Positions 1-11,640 of a DNA stretch of 64,000 nt are shown one piece after another. This stretch comes from Piezodorus guildinii (Eukaryota; Arthropoda; Insecta; Hemiptera; Pentatomidae). The translations under genes and the position numbers were made by a program. The stretch's first letter is position 1. The number at the start of each line of letters is the position of its first letter. The stretch spans positions 144,942,939-145,006,938 of the forward strand of contig CM041292.1 of NCBI GenBank assembly GCA_023052935.1. The letters are read 5' to 3'. The notes beneath the pieces are model-generated. The model made no database searches and was not told the origin of the DNA. It saw only the letters and a program-made list of their open reading frames with translations.

Positions 1-180
1 GTAAAATTTTGGTTTCCTTGATTTCTGGTCTCGGACATATTGGGACAAAATATTTTCATGTTAATGACAAACTGTGTTCTAGCAGTTTCCAAGAGTTGTG
101 GGAAAGAACCAGTTGATACAAATTTAATCAAAATATTTTCTGAAATTAAAACAGTTGAACTATAAGGTAAGTATTTATCT

Positions 181-1124
181 ATATATATATAAAAATCTCG
201 TGTCACAATGTTTGTTCGGGATAAACTCTGAAATTACTGAACCGACTTTGATCAAACTTCGTAAGTATCTGTTTTTTGGTCCAACTTAGATGATAGGATA
301 GTTTTTATTTCTATTCTAAATGGTTGAAAAATATATTTTTTAAAACGTAAAACAACATTTGTTTAACTGTGGCAACACTGGTCCCTTTAACCTTCCCATA
401 TCTTCACACATGTGATTATTAATTCAAATATAAGTGTGTATTGATTGTTTCTATGCGCTCTTATTTATAAAATATACATTCACATTATAGTTTCCAGTTA
501 TAATAAAATACATATTACTATACGTTTACAGAAAAATTATAAGTACTCATTTGAATGACTTGCAATGAGTTACGAGTTGCAAAGGAGTTATGACGATATA
601 TAACGGTTACGTTTAAAAGATAAAACAATGTTATTGAATAATTTGGATGAGGCTACTTGGTTCTGGTATGTAATTGCAACATTGAGTAAATAAAATTGAC
701 ATCTGACATGAAATAATAATCTTTTATTTATCATAAACAGAGTAGTTCATTGCTATTCACCTGTATTTATTTTCTATAACCTCATTCAACATAATCACTA
801 TAAACATCTTCCGTAATTTGTAGCAATTTAAATTTAAATGATTTTATTTAACAATTAGAATTCACCAAACCGCAAACAAAGATAAAGAAGTGTAGTTTTT
901 GCTCTATTTTTTCAATGTGTCTCGATATTAGAAACAAGATATGTATAGTCGTTATAGATTAATTATTGTAATAGGTTACGTTGTTTTTAAATCACTTTCC
1001 GCATCAACTATTATTCAAACTTTAGTGTAATAAGTTGCCATTTAATTCTGTTTAATATACAATAGCGATCCAGTAGAAGTAGGCACACCCAAAATTATTC
1101 AATATATTTTAGCTGTAACGTAAT
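181..1124 (+). repeat. Repeat A, copy 1 (uncharacterised dispersed repeat)
   Basis: This ~945-bp sequence begins with (TA)n followed by AAAAATCTCGTGTCACAATG. It is closely repeated at 36833-42554, where the second copy is split by a Jockey-type LINE. The two copies stay collinear to about 1124 here and about 42554 there. No long open frame is visible. The start, with its 'unable to stay silent' phrase GATAAACTCTGAAATTACTG, resembles non-autonomous Helitron-type repeats of arthropods, but I saw no definite termini, so the class is open. Bases 1-180 upstream hold nothing recognisable. Confidence 0.75.
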
Positions 1125-1387
1125 CTATACTAATATTATAAAGCTGAAGAGTTTGTTTGTTTGTTTTTTTGTTTCAACGCGCTAATCTCCGAAACTACTG
1201 GTTCAAATAAAAAAATCCTTTTTGTTTTGGATAGTCCATTTATCGAAGAAGGCTATAGGTTATATAACATCACGCTGCGACCAATAGGAGCAAAGAATCA
1301 GTGGGAAATCGGCAAAAAAAAACGGGGGAAATCAACCTTGCACCCCAACGATTCCAAATGATTTATCTTTTAATTTTAAAATAATTC

Positions 1388-1485
1388 AATTTCCCGTTGT
1401 TATCTTTTGTGGTAACAATTCATAAATCACATGGGCAAACATTTAAACATGTAGGAATCTATTTACGTCAAGATCAGGTTGCGGA
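1388..1485 (+). pseudogene. Helitron helicase C-terminal fragment
   Basis: A short open stretch encodes P-L-L-S-F-V-V-T-I-H-K-S-H-G-Q-T-F followed by K-H-V-G-I-Y-L. This corresponds to the last helicase motif of Helitron RepHel (usual form T-I-N-K-S-Q-G-Q-T). In the family this motif belongs to the superfamily 1 helicase that unwinds the strand being mobilised. Only about 35 residues remain. The upstream domains are missing and the downstream end is interrupted by the mariner. It is a relic. Confidence 0.6.
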
Positions 1486-1555
1486 GAAAATCAGTATGTT
1501 CTTTTGCCACAAGAAAATAAAACAAACAAAAAATCATTTACGCAGAAGTACTTTA

Positions 1556-2497
1556 TTGGGTTGTCCGAAAAGTTCGTAGAGATTTAAAAAAATAAAATTT
1601 ACCTTTTTTTTTGTCTACTAAAAGTGAATCACGAAGCTAATGTTCATTTATATGCCTTTAATCCTCATGGAATTAACTATGTTTATACATTGAATTCGTC
1701 TTTATTAAGGCTCAGTAGTGTAGTTTATTGCAAACCAACATGAGTGACGGTTCGGTTTATTTTCGGCATATTATGCAGTTCTTTTGGAATCTTATTGAAA
1801 GGATTTGCTGCTGGAAAAAAAAAAAAAAAAAAAAAAAAGTGAAGGATCCATTTTGAGTTGTTACTGGTGACGAAAAACGGATTATCTACATCAACACCAG
1901 TCGAAAGAAATCTTGGGGCTTGCCTGGAACGACGCCGCGCGCAACACCAAAGGCCGGCTTGCATCCAAGGAAGACGATGCTCAGTATTTGGTGGAATTGG
2001 AAGGGACCCAATGATTTTGAGCTCCTTTCACAAAACCAAACTATAAATATGGACTTTTACTGCGCCCAGTTAGATCGATTGATGGCAGCAATTGAAGAGA
2101 AACGGCCAGAGTGAAAGGAGTGCTATTCCACCAAGACAACGCTAGGCCCCATGTGTCTTTAAGGACTCAGCAAAAGTTATTAAGCTTCAGATGGGAGGTT
2201 TTACCCGCCATACTTTTCTGACATTGCTCCTTCGGATTTCCATCTTTTCCGTTCTCTCGAAAATTTTCTACAAGAGACCTAATCTTCAGAAGACGACGTC
2301 AAAAAGGACCTTTTATTGCTCTTCTGGAGTAAGGACAGTGATTTTTGGAAAAAAGAGATAATGGACCTTTCAAGCCGTTGGAAAAGGGTAATCGCTAACG
2401 GTGGTAACTATTTTGTCGATTAAATAAATAAATTTTAAGCTGTTTATCAATTTTAATTGTTGTCCAAATTTCTCTGCGAACTTTCCGGACAACCCAA
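1556..2497 (+). mobile_element. mariner-type DNA transposon (942 bp), inactive
   Basis: The terminal inverted repeats begin TTGGGTTGTCCGAAAAGTTC (left) and TTGGGTTGTCCGGAAAGTTC (right, read on the minus strand). Both ends are flanked by the TA duplication typical of Tc1/mariner (1554-1555 and 2498-2499). The interior holds a broken transposase. A 24-base A tract near 1815-1838 lies inside the reading region. The element is inserted in the Helitron remnant, so it is younger than the Helitron. Confidence 0.9.
1720..2423 (+). pseudogene. mariner transposase, frame-broken
   Basis: Recognisable mariner transposase pieces occur in different frames. One is around 1858 (V-T-K-N-G, from the family's 'TGDEKWI' region). 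Another is at 1920-2114, with W-W-N-W-K-G-P then Q-L-D-R-L then E-E-K-R-P. The third is at about 2205-2423, with Y-P-P-Y-F-S-D-I-A-P-S-D-F-H-L-F, which contains the third catalytic Asp region (S-D-F-H), and the C-terminal end before a TAA. Frameshifts and a stop after 'LQET' break it. In the family this protein cuts and pastes the element at TA sites through a DD34D active site. The protein here cannot be functional. Confidence 0.8.
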
Positions 2498-2577
2498 TAT
2501 ATTCATTTAAAAACGTCTTAATAGCGATCATAATAACAAAAATTGATGCAGACGAAGTAGCGGGGAACAGCTAGTTT

Positions 2578-3440
2578 AATATAAATGCGTGTAAAATAAA
2601 AGCATTATGATTCTTTCTTTTTTTAATTTACCCCATTCAAATATTAATAATTTAGCATTTATTAAATTTCGCCAACATTTAGACGCGAAGATCTTGGAAT
2701 CACGCATTAATTGAACCTTTTACACCGAAATATACAAATTTCTCTAAGAAAATACTTTTTATTTTATTTTTTTTATTAATAACAATATTTCAATTTTCAT
2801 ATAATGAAAAGATGGATAGAGAAACTTCATTGAAGGCACTCCTTGCGTGGCAAAAGCTTCAAGTGAACGTACCAAAATAATAAATGCTCCTTAGTATAAA
2901 ATCTGTGTTGGATTTCCATTTGGATACCTTAAAAATTAAATGCAATTTTTTGTAATGGCAACGTTAAAAAAAAATAAAACTCAGATTTGTTTTTCAATAA
3001 TGGGATTAAAGAGTTCATATAGATGTTGGTGAAGGGGCAAACATGTTAATATGGAAATTATTGTTATTAATAAATTTTCATTAGTTACACACTACTTTTT
3101 AAAACTAAACAATCAGTTTTTTTTTGTGTCCAAAACCATGATTTTGAATGAAACATTTTTGGGAAACTATAATAATATCCATAAAGAGTGGCGTTTAGAA
3201 TTGGAACTAAACAGCGCTGCTGTCGCTACAATTTATATATTTCAATTAATTACTTATCTTTGTTGTCCCATAACAAAATTAAATTGATTTCAAGAAATGG
3301 AGATATGAATTTTTCCAAAATTGTTTATAAGATTTGAATAAAAAATTCAATATTACTAAGATAAGCATTATCAACACTGTAGTTAGGAAGGTTATTGTGG
3401 TTTGGCGTGTTCTTCTTTAGTTCTTTTTGAATACAATAAA
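2578..3440. other. Intergenic upstream of eIF3f
   Basis: This AT-rich stretch lies between the Helitron and the eIF3f start codon. It must contain the eIF3f promoter and 5' leader, but I saw no convincing TATA box, initiator or coding sequence. Short open frames here have no recognisable similarity. Confidence 0.5.
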
Positions 3441-6400
3441 ATGGCTTTAAATTTAACAGTGAAAGTACACCCTGTTGTTTTGTTTCAAATAGTAGATGCA
3501 TACGAGCGAAGAAACGCGGATGCACATCGTGTAATAGGAACACTTTTAGGTAATAACTGAATGGCATATTGCTGGTAATGTCATGTGGTTTGTGCCTGTT
3601 GGAGTGAATTTTGTGTGGACACTATTACTTATTTAAAAATATATCAGTTATTACTCTATAATATTATTGTGAAAATTTATAGTTACAATGCCTTTAATAT
3701 TTGCTCTCTTTAAGGGTCTGTTGAGAAAGGAGTTGTGGAAGTTACAAACTGTTTCTGTGTTCCCCATAAAGAATATGAAGAAATGGCAAGTATAAACCTC
3801 TGAATTATTATCAGTGTGAACATTGAAATGTCATTTATTTTTATGTGACTCTATCTTGCATCTAACAAAAGTGATATTAAACTCATAGTTATTGTTTGAA
3901 ATAGCAACTTTTGACTCGATACATATTGTTACAACAACATTCTGATTGATGTCTTGATCTCTTTGAATCATGCCATTTGAGATAGTTTAATGTGTGCTGA
4001 GAGAAGTTTGTGTTAATATAACCTAAACTAATCAAATTAAAAAATATTTTTAAGAACATCCTTATAATCCTAAAGTGGTTACTTAATTTTATAGATATCA
4101 TAATTTGATCTTTTCTTTCTATCAGATTTTACTATATATATTAACCAGAATAATTTATTTTTCGTTAAGTATCCTTATCCATACTACTTTTGTGGATTAG
4201 AAAAATCTATACAGTAAAAATTACTTGTTCACCTTTTTAGACCGAACTTGCGAATGAATTTCTCTAAATGTATAATTCAGAGAAAATTAATTCTACTTTA
4301 TAATGGGTTTTATTACTGAAGTTGAAGTCTAAAAATATTGAAACTTGGTATAGTAAAAGGGTTTATCCAAGTAACACACTATTTTACGGATTAATTTAAA
4401 AAATCTGTCTTCTCATGGAGTTATATCACCAATCGACCAACCTAAGAACATTATCCTCCTTTAGGCTGCACACTTGTCAGTTTATAATAATTACATTTTT
4501 CTAAAAAGCAGTCACGAAAATTAAAAACAGAATCATACTATTTTGTCTGATTAAGTTTTTGATGGTTTATGATTAATGGGAACAGAGCAAGTTTATTAGG
4601 ATTTGTTCCTCCCCTTAGTTACAGTTCATGATTATATTATATTTACATGTTATAGAATGTTCAAGAACAAAAGGAACCAATAAATATTAGGTTGTTCCAA
4701 TAATTTTGTTCCTACATTTAATCCTAACGACATTTGTGTTGTTTTTTATTAGGTAAGTTCAATATCAGTCTTTGAAATTAATTACAAGCACCTTACATGA
4801 GAAAATCTGATCATCAATACATACAGTCTGTTTGAGAGATCACAGATACAACTGAAAAATGGTCTAAAGATGAAAATATGCTGTTTCTACAGACCTATTC
4901 CACTAGGTTTAGGAGAAATATACAATCGGTACATAAATATAAAATTATTATTTTTGTAGGTTGAAGCTGAACTCAACTATGCAATGGACCTTTATGAAAT
5001 GAACTTAAAAGTAAATAAACAAGAAAGTATCGTTGGATGGTGGGCAACAGGAAATGAAGTGACAAGCCATTCATCTGTAATTCATGAATATTATGCTAGA
5101 GAATGCAGTAATCCTGTTCATATGACCCTTGATACAACATTACAAGGTGGTCATATGGGGATTCGGGCATATCTCAAGTAAGATGACTTTTAATGCATAA
5201 TAACCTAATTATTTAGAAATGCTTAACAGTATGAAAATATGTTATGTGGTTCAAAATTGTTTTTATATTCTGATCATTCTGAGGCTTTGTTGTTTTGTAT
5301 AGTTCTGATAATGTTTGAATGTTCAAATTGTTTTTTCTTTAATTTTAAAACATAAAGGTGGGAGTGACATGGTCTAGTGGATAGAGTCTACTGTTCTCTG
5401 TGTCTAGTCTGCTGAATCCGAGCTGTGGCAGAATATTATTTACTCTGTAAATTCGGGTGAGGGACGACCCTAGCGTGTGGAGACCCTGCTGGGACAGACC
5501 CAGCCTCTTTAAAGTGGGTTCTAGGGGTGGGCATAATCGAATAACGATTATCAGACCATTCGATTATTTCAATCATTCGAATTAACCAATTAATCGGTTT
5601 GGAGAAAGGAAAGATCATTCGAACTGAATCTGAATCTCGAATATCGAAGGATCATAAGGGGTCGGGATAATCAGATGACCTTTTTTTTTTTGCTCATCAC
5701 ATAAATTATATGCATATTTGCACTTCGGTTCAGCCAGCTCAGTAATCATAGAGAGGGGAATTGTGCCATATTGTCTTTCAGAATACATATTAATCATTTG
5801 GTCATTCAATTATTTAAATCATCAAAGTCCGATCATTCGATTATGCCAACCCCTAGTGGGTACCTAAAATTGGGGGGAAAACCTGGCAGCTGAGTGTGAT
5901 ATCAAGGCCTGATAACCTCATTTCACGGTCATTGGTCTAGAAACACTACGAATCTCTTATATGTACTGAACCCGAAACCTTCATGGGTTGTAGAGGTACA
6001 TTTTTTTTTTTTTTAACACAAAATAATTAAAACAGTTAGAGGTAAAGCCTCAGAACTTTCGCTAACTTTTGAGGTGTCTTAAATTAAACACTCCTAATTC
6101 CACTTCATGTGGTTGCTGCAACTGTGGGCTTTTGCCTCTCACTAGATGGGGAGAAGCTATCTTGGTTTACAAGAATATGATTGATTCAGACTAGAGTCAA
6201 GACATCTTCCCTTGGTGAGAGCGTAGACCAAGAGGACAGTGCCTTGTCCCTGTGAAGGATGGTGGTGCGATGTATCTTTAGAGCAGGTTGGCTCAGACCT
6301 TTAGCCAATCAAGGGGTTTGATGTGCCTTCAGTCAGTGTTCTTAGGCACTGGTAGCTAGAGCTCCACGTTAATATGTCTAATGCTTGCCCTTTTGAATGA

Positions 6401-9400
6401 AGTACCACTGATGATCCGGCTAATGATGAAGTTTTAGTTTCTTTCTATACCTGTAGTTTATAGATATTCTAAAAAATAAATACTGATGAAATTTCCTGAG
6501 AATGAAGCAGATTATTGTAACACGTCATAATTATCATGTAATTAACATTACATAATTATCACAATGTCATAATTATCAAAATAAAGTCAATTTTGTAAAA
6601 TTTATCTAAAGTCTTTGCTTTCAGTGTACCATTGGGTGTTCCTGGTGGCAAGTCAGGAAGTATGTTTACCCCAATACCTGTAGAAGTCACTTGTTATGTT
6701 CCAGAAACAGTTGCCTGTAAGTATCTATAAAACATAACAAACAAAATCTTCATTTTTTTATTGTTTATTGGGGAGAAGATAATTCGGGGCTGTCATCAAA
6801 ACACTTAATTAAGTAGAAACTTAATTTATTGTGCCAACGGTTTGGCCTAAATTTTAGGCCATCTTCAGGGCGATTGGAGGAGGGAGATTGCGACCTCAGT
6901 AATACATTTTTTAAACTTAACTTCTTAATTTAGTACTGATGCAAAACGTTTTATGTTTTAAGTGCTCATTATTTAGTTCGTTTCAAATATTCGCAGCCAG
7001 GCTCATCATTTCATACAAAAATTAAATAATAAGATTATAACATACAGACAAGAGCAATTTACATGATTAGGCCTAACATTTGACTGCCTGGTTGTGGGGC
7101 AGCTTCAATATATAAATCAAATTCAAACAATACAAAGTTGATTTAAAAAAAAAAAGAATATTAAATTAATTTTTACCAGATTAATTATATTATTTTAGGG
7201 GTAGTCAATAGGTCTTTATATGGTTGGTTACTTTCCACCTTTCTAAAGTAATTAGTCGTATTAAGTTTTTTATTTAATTGATAAAATTATTTAATGGGTA
7301 ATATGAATCTTGAAGATAGAGAAAGTATTCTGAAATGTTGAGTTAAAATACATTCCGGTGAATTTTATAGACAATTGATTGTCCTAAAAAAGTTATCATA
7401 ACGAAGACTGAAAAGTAAGATTATCAGCTAGAATCCTTTTGTATTTCTGTTTATATACTGTGTAGTTTTTCAAATATTTTGAATCGTGTTTTCACAACTA
7501 CTAGTTTTAATGCTCTTAAAGCATAAGCAGAAGTCTGTTAATTTAAATAGCACCAGGTCTTATTAATTAGTTTCATTGAAAATTGGTGATGCATTTTAAA
7601 TCTAAATGGGTATAATTGATAATAAAACTTCCATTATAATTAAACTAGTACATTAACAATAATAAGGTAATGTAAAGTGACGAGGACTTAAACTTACCAC
7701 TGATTATCATACCTAACAATTTTATATTGTTATATTATTTAATATAAATCATATGTATCCAACAAAACTGAATATTTTTTTTTTTTTTTTAATTCAAGTT
7801 TTTTTAATAATCTTTAAATTGATTTTAACAGCTGAAATAAGTGAAAGTCGTGTGTTGCCTGCACCAGATTTTTGTAATATGAGCAGTAGTTAAATTATTT
7901 GGATATTGTTCATACAAAAATTCTAAAATCGCAATTAAAAACTGTGAGGGTGGGGAAAGTAGGATAAAAATTTGGGGTTACATGTATTTTTTTAAGTCAA
8001 ATACAAACAAAAAAATATTTTTTTTGAAGAAAACAAGATAAAAAGTTTGTATAGGGACACTTGAATCACCTAGGAGTATGAAATATACTTTAGGACCTAT
8101 TTTCGTACCTAGCAAATTACATAAAATTCAGTTGAGTCATTTTGGAGTAGTACAATCAGAAACACTGTGACACGAGATTTTTGTATATTTGATATTGCAT
8201 ATAACTTGATATTTTTATCTTTATTATATACTTACTCAAAAAATGTCTTTGTTTTCTATTAGTGAGGCATTGTGAGAAGACGCTGAAGCAGAAAAAGGGC
8301 CTTGAGGCCTGTACTGACCTCGGACTGATAGCCGAAGCTAGCGAGAGGATAACCAGCATGCTTGACTTAGTATTAGCTTACGTAGAAGATGTACTGGCAG
8401 GGCGTGCTGCCCCTGACAATGCTGTTGGCCGGGCTCTTTTTGATATGGTCCACGCTGTACCAACAATTACCCCAGATCAATTTGATGAGATGTTTAATTC
8501 TAACATCAAGGTAAGATTATTTTTATTTTTTGTAACCATTGCATTATATCATGATTAAGAAAAAAAAGAAAATCAAATATTAAAGAATAAATGAAAAATA
8601 TAAAATTTATCATGACACAAAAAGGTCGTCTGTATTTTTAATTCAGCTATATAAAATAAATAGATAAGTGTGTTCCAGGCTATCCAACTATTAATTAGAT
8701 AAATATCCCAGGTTTAGGTATTTTATCTACCATTTGCCATGTGCTTACTTCACAGATTCATGATTTGTTTAATTTTTTCTGTCATTGTTAATCACTTGAA
8801 CAAAGTGTATCAGGGTGATTACATGTCTCCATTACTGTTGTTTTCCCATCTAATATTCCTATTCTTACCTTCAAAAAACTAATGAGCGATGTCATGAGCT
8901 TATTTAGCATTACCAAGGGGCAGCATAAAGTTTTATCGGGGTCACCTGTGGCTTAGTTGCTAGCATAACTGCCTACTATGCCCAGGGTCATGGGTTCAAA
9001 ACTCCAGATGGCCCTAGGATTAATTAATGGGAGTAAAAATCTTGAGTTATGCCATCCTTCAGAGAGGGTGTATAAAGGTGGTCCTCAGCCTAAAATAAAG
9101 AGTCTGAATCCAGCGAAAACAAAGGCAATGCTTATTGGCATTTTATCCAGACAAATTGGACTTTCCACGTTCACTGTATATTATTCTTAGGGGATGAAAT
9201 GTCCCAGAATAAAAATTATTTTCATTCATTCATTTATCCTATTCAAACCTGGATAGGCATATTTTAGGATTCTCACTGTATCATCGTCCGATTAGTTACA
9301 GTAGCATAAAGCAAATTGTTTTGTTACATAAATAAACAAAACAACTATTCATATTTTTTAATTATGAATTTTTTTTTTTTTTTTTTACATAACATTGAAT

Positions 9401-11500
9401 TGCCAGCCAAAAAATATTTTGAAAAATGTAGTACTGATGAATAAAGTTCCTAAATTTTATTTAGGTTTTTTGTTTTGAATATTTTTTCATGATAAATATT
9501 ATCACTTTTCCAATATAGCAACACTCTATTGGTAACTTTGTGACCCTGGGATCTTTTGGATAGGGGTTATTATGGTTTGAATTATTATAACTCAAGCACT
9601 GTTGTGTAAATAATTTGTTTTTCATCTAAATCAATCCACAGTACCCAATTACAAAAAAGGGGATCTCATACTTTAAATACTCATACCCCAACAAGTTTAT
9701 AGTATCAATGGGTTCTCTTTCTCTCCTAAAGTCCTACCTTCCTTCATTTGTGCCAATGATGTGCAATCACCCAAAGAGGAGGCTGTGTGTAGTTATAGTG
9801 TGCTGCGTATATTATTTTTTCATCATTCACTCAAGTTTTAATTCATCCTTTGCGGTTTGGAAAATTTACTTTGTGATGGAAAAATAGAAAATACCTCACA
9901 GTTACTAGGCAACTAATGGATCTTGGAAACATTGGAAGGTTGATTGTTATGGAATGTTTTGATTTAGTATCTAGATTAGATTAGACATTGAGAATCCAAA
10001 AAACAGATTTCATATTGAAATTTCTTATTTCTTATTAAATATTAAAAAAGAAACTTGTAATGCCTGGCTACAATCAATCATACATTTTTAATATTTTAGT
10101 TGTTATTTTTTTTTTAAATTCATTCATGCATTTATACTTGATATATTGATTGTTTTCAAATACTTTGTATTAAGCAAAACACTGTATCACAATTTTTAAT
10201 TAATTGCTTTATGAATGCAACAATAATAGATTAGTGTACCACCAAATACTATGTCTTATCTAATGAATTATCTCTTTTTTATTTATATTTAATAGCACCT
10301 GTTAAACATTTTTTAATATATTACAAATGAGCCGTTTATTTAGAAAGTGCTCTAAATTCATATCATCATCCATGGCGCTACAACTCTTGATGAGTCAGGG
10401 CCTCCTGCAATTTAGTCCACCATCTTCTCTATTCATTGCAACTGCTCTCTAATTGCGAATCTTCAAGATGGACCTGGTATTATCTGCCACTCCATCAATC
10501 CATTGAAGCCAAGGCCTTCCCACTCTCCTTGTCCCATAGATCTTTTCATCTAGGACCATCCTAGGAATCTGGTCCTGGACCATTCTACTTAAATGCCCCG
10601 CCCAACGAAGCCGGCCTAATTTTATGATTCTTACGATGTCTGAATTTTTGTATAGCCTTGTTAATTCTGTATTCGTCCTTATCCTCCAGACAAATATGAA
10701 TAGTAAAATATGAAGGCAGTGATAAAGGTAATTTTAATTAATTAGTATTCAACAAGTCAAACTCAGTTTTTGAACACTTGCATTTTGTTTGATTGAATGC
10801 GGTTTAGTGAAATTTAATTTAAACAAAAAATATTTCAAATAAAATATAAATGGATTTAGGCCACATTCCAAAAGAACGATTCCAATTTATCAATAATGTC
10901 CATTGTTAGAGGAATTTATTCTTTTACAAAGATTGATTATAATATCCCAAAGTTCTTTTGAATTTCTTGCTCATACAGGCTAAATAACATTTATAAGATG
11001 GTATTTATTTAACATTTATAATGCTAGCTAGCTTATGGAAATCCTTATTCACAAAATCATATTTTCAAAAAGTTGAATTTGTGTCAAGATACTAATATAT
11101 TAAATGTCTGAGAAAAATATCATGAAATTTTTATTTCACTTTTCTAATTATTGAGCGATATGTTGCTACAGTTTTGAGCCGTAATCATAAAACAATCGCC
11201 AATTGATTAAGTGCTAATTATAAAGTAGTAGTAAAAATTAAAAATTAGAATTTTTGTTTTTATTTTAATTCATGAACCTAGTGATTCTCATTCTATTAAC
11301 TAATCATGTATAAAACTTTATGTTACTTCTGGGTGATTATAACATAAGCATTGTGTTTAGCATGCAGTTTTCATTTGAAATAATATAATGTTATTGTTTT
11401 GTTACAGGATCTTCTAATGGTTGTTACACTTTGTCAGTTAACAAAGACACAACTTCAGCTTAATGAAAAGCTTACCCTGTTAACAACACCTTCTACATAA
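3441..11500 (+). CDS. eIF3f: Eukaryotic translation initiation factor 3 subunit f (six exons)
   Basis: The exons are 3441-3549, 3715-3785, 4960-5177, 6625-6716, 8263-8510 and 11408-11500. They join in phase to 831 nt (276 aa plus TAA), close to the ~280 aa of fly eIF3f. The N-terminal half is the MPN domain: [13 protein letters not shown], then G-W-W-A-T-G, then I-H-E-Y-Y-A-R-E-C, then V-P-G-G-K-S-G, then F-T-P-I-P-V-E. The C-terminal half has the family features D-N-A-V-G-R and [12 protein letters not shown]. In the family, eIF3f is a non-catalytic MPN subunit of the cytoplasmic eIF3 complex. The start is the first ATG and matches family N-termini. Intron 2 appears to use a GC donor (ATG|GCAAGT at 3786), because only that junction keeps phase and the conserved V-E-A-E-L. 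The other introns are GT-AG. An AATAAA lies at about 11518. The introns carry SINEs, a MITE and LINE fragments, but the exons are undamaged. Confidence 0.95.
5355..6000 (+). mobile_element. SINE family 2, split by a MITE
   Basis: The head has an A-box-like TGGTCTAGTGGATAGAG, as in tRNA-derived SINEs, followed by a body ending near AACCTTCATGGG and a T-rich tail at about 6001. The MITE at 5522-5855 interrupts it. Related body sequence lies in reverse at 13745-13950 and 13955-14065, and the head alone recurs at 21555. Family 2 therefore has at least four loci in this window. It sits in eIF3f intron 3. Confidence 0.65.
5522..5855. mobile_element. hAT-type MITE (334 bp) with 8-bp target duplication
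   Basis: The termini are TAGGGGTGGGCATAATCGAA and the matching inverted TTCGATTATGCCAACCCCTA. Flanking octamers GTGGGTTC (5514-5521) and GTGGGTAC (5856-5863) differ at one base and restore a continuous SINE when the element is removed. An 8-bp duplication with C/TAGGGGTGGG ends is characteristic of hAT elements. No transposase is encoded, so it is non-autonomous. Confidence 0.88.
6018..6600. other. eIF3f intron 3 remainder, unclassified
   Basis: A GC-richer stretch at about 6098-6430 looks like part of an unidentified repeat but shows no open frame, tRNA boxes or termini. The remainder is AT-rich intron. Confidence 0.4.
6785..6880 (-). ncRNA. Degenerate Penelope-type hammerhead motif
   Basis: On the minus strand CTGAAGA (from TCTTCAG at 6862-6868) is followed by a GGCCTAAA/TTTAGGCC hairpin. 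The expected GAAAC has become CAAAC. It has the same architecture as the better-preserved copies at 33147-33180 and 54309-54342, but it is probably inactive. It lies in eIF3f intron 4. Confidence 0.5.
7790..7878 (-). repeat. Repeat S, 5'-end fragment
   Basis: Read on the minus strand this begins AAATCTGGTGCAGGCAACAC and continues ACGACTTTCACTTA and GTTAAAATCAATTTAA. This is the start of the repeat S family found complete at 42791, 47045, 54579 and 59187. Only about 90 bp are recognisable. Confidence 0.7.
8160..8196 (-). repeat. Repeat A, terminal fragment
   Basis: The minus strand reads ATATACAAAAATCTCGTG followed by TCACAGTGTTT, the conserved left end of repeat A (181 and 36833). It lies just upstream of the acceptor of eIF3f exon 5. 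Confidence 0.6.
8938..9310 (+). mobile_element. SINE family 1 (tRNA-derived)
   Basis: An A-box-like GTGGCTTAGTTGCTAGCA and a B-box-like GGGTTCAAAACTCC lie about 35 bp apart, as in tRNA-derived SINEs. The body contains GGCCCTAGGATTAATTAATG. The 3' part (ACCTGGATAGGC, CATCGTCCGATTAG) is shared with reverse copies at 28045-28265 and 33709-33985. It lies in eIF3f intron 5. Confidence 0.8.
10362..10695 (-). pseudogene. RTE-type LINE, C-terminal fragment
   Basis: On the minus strand, stretches encode [13 protein letters not shown], then G-T-R-R-V-G-R-P then W-I-D-G-V-A-D. These are the C-terminal signature of RTE-type reverse transcriptases (G-R-L-R-W-A-G-H-V...G-R-P...W). The end carries GATGATGATGAT, a typical RTE tail. 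The fragment is 5'-truncated with a stop after K-I-R-N. It lies in eIF3f intron 5. Confidence 0.75.
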
Positions 11501-11640
11501 TTATTGTGAATATTTTTTAATAAATATCAAAGTTATACTAAAATATTTGTTTGCTCTATTACCTAGACTTTAACAGAACACTTTTTGTAATAAAATTTTC
11601 CATTTGTTTATTTATTTTTTTAAACTTTTTTTGTTGGGTA
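11501..11640. terminator. Shared 3'-end region of two convergent genes
   Basis: There are only 140 bp between the stop codons of eIF3f (+) and the MAIP1-like gene (-). AATAAA occurs on the plus strand at about 11518, with another AATAAA at about 11590. TTTATT (AATAAA on the minus strand) lies at about 11608-11616. The polyadenylation signals of the two genes therefore probably interdigitate, and their 3' UTRs may overlap. Confidence 0.6.

Larger units (their letters stand above)
1125..2577 (+). mobile_element. Helitron/Helentron remnant, split by a mariner
   Basis: The left end reads TATACTAATATTATAAAGC and the right end GCGGGGAACAGCTAGT. Both are typical of arthropod Helitron-type elements. 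Between them is a decayed piece of the C-terminal end of a Pif1-like helicase, with the motif T-I-H-K-S-H-G-Q-T-F and then G-I-Y-L-R near 1394-1485. The helicase reading is cut off at the mariner at 1556. About 80 bp of Helitron sequence follow the mariner. The element abuts the end of repeat A directly. It is non-functional. Confidence 0.65.

Noticed and set aside
1161..1361. 66-codon plus-strand frame
   Set aside because: It lies in the non-coding left part of a Helitron-type repeat. The peptide has no family features.
3325..4101. Minus-strand frames opposite eIF3f exons 1-2
   Set aside because: They are shadows of a well-supported plus-strand gene and have no similarity of their own.
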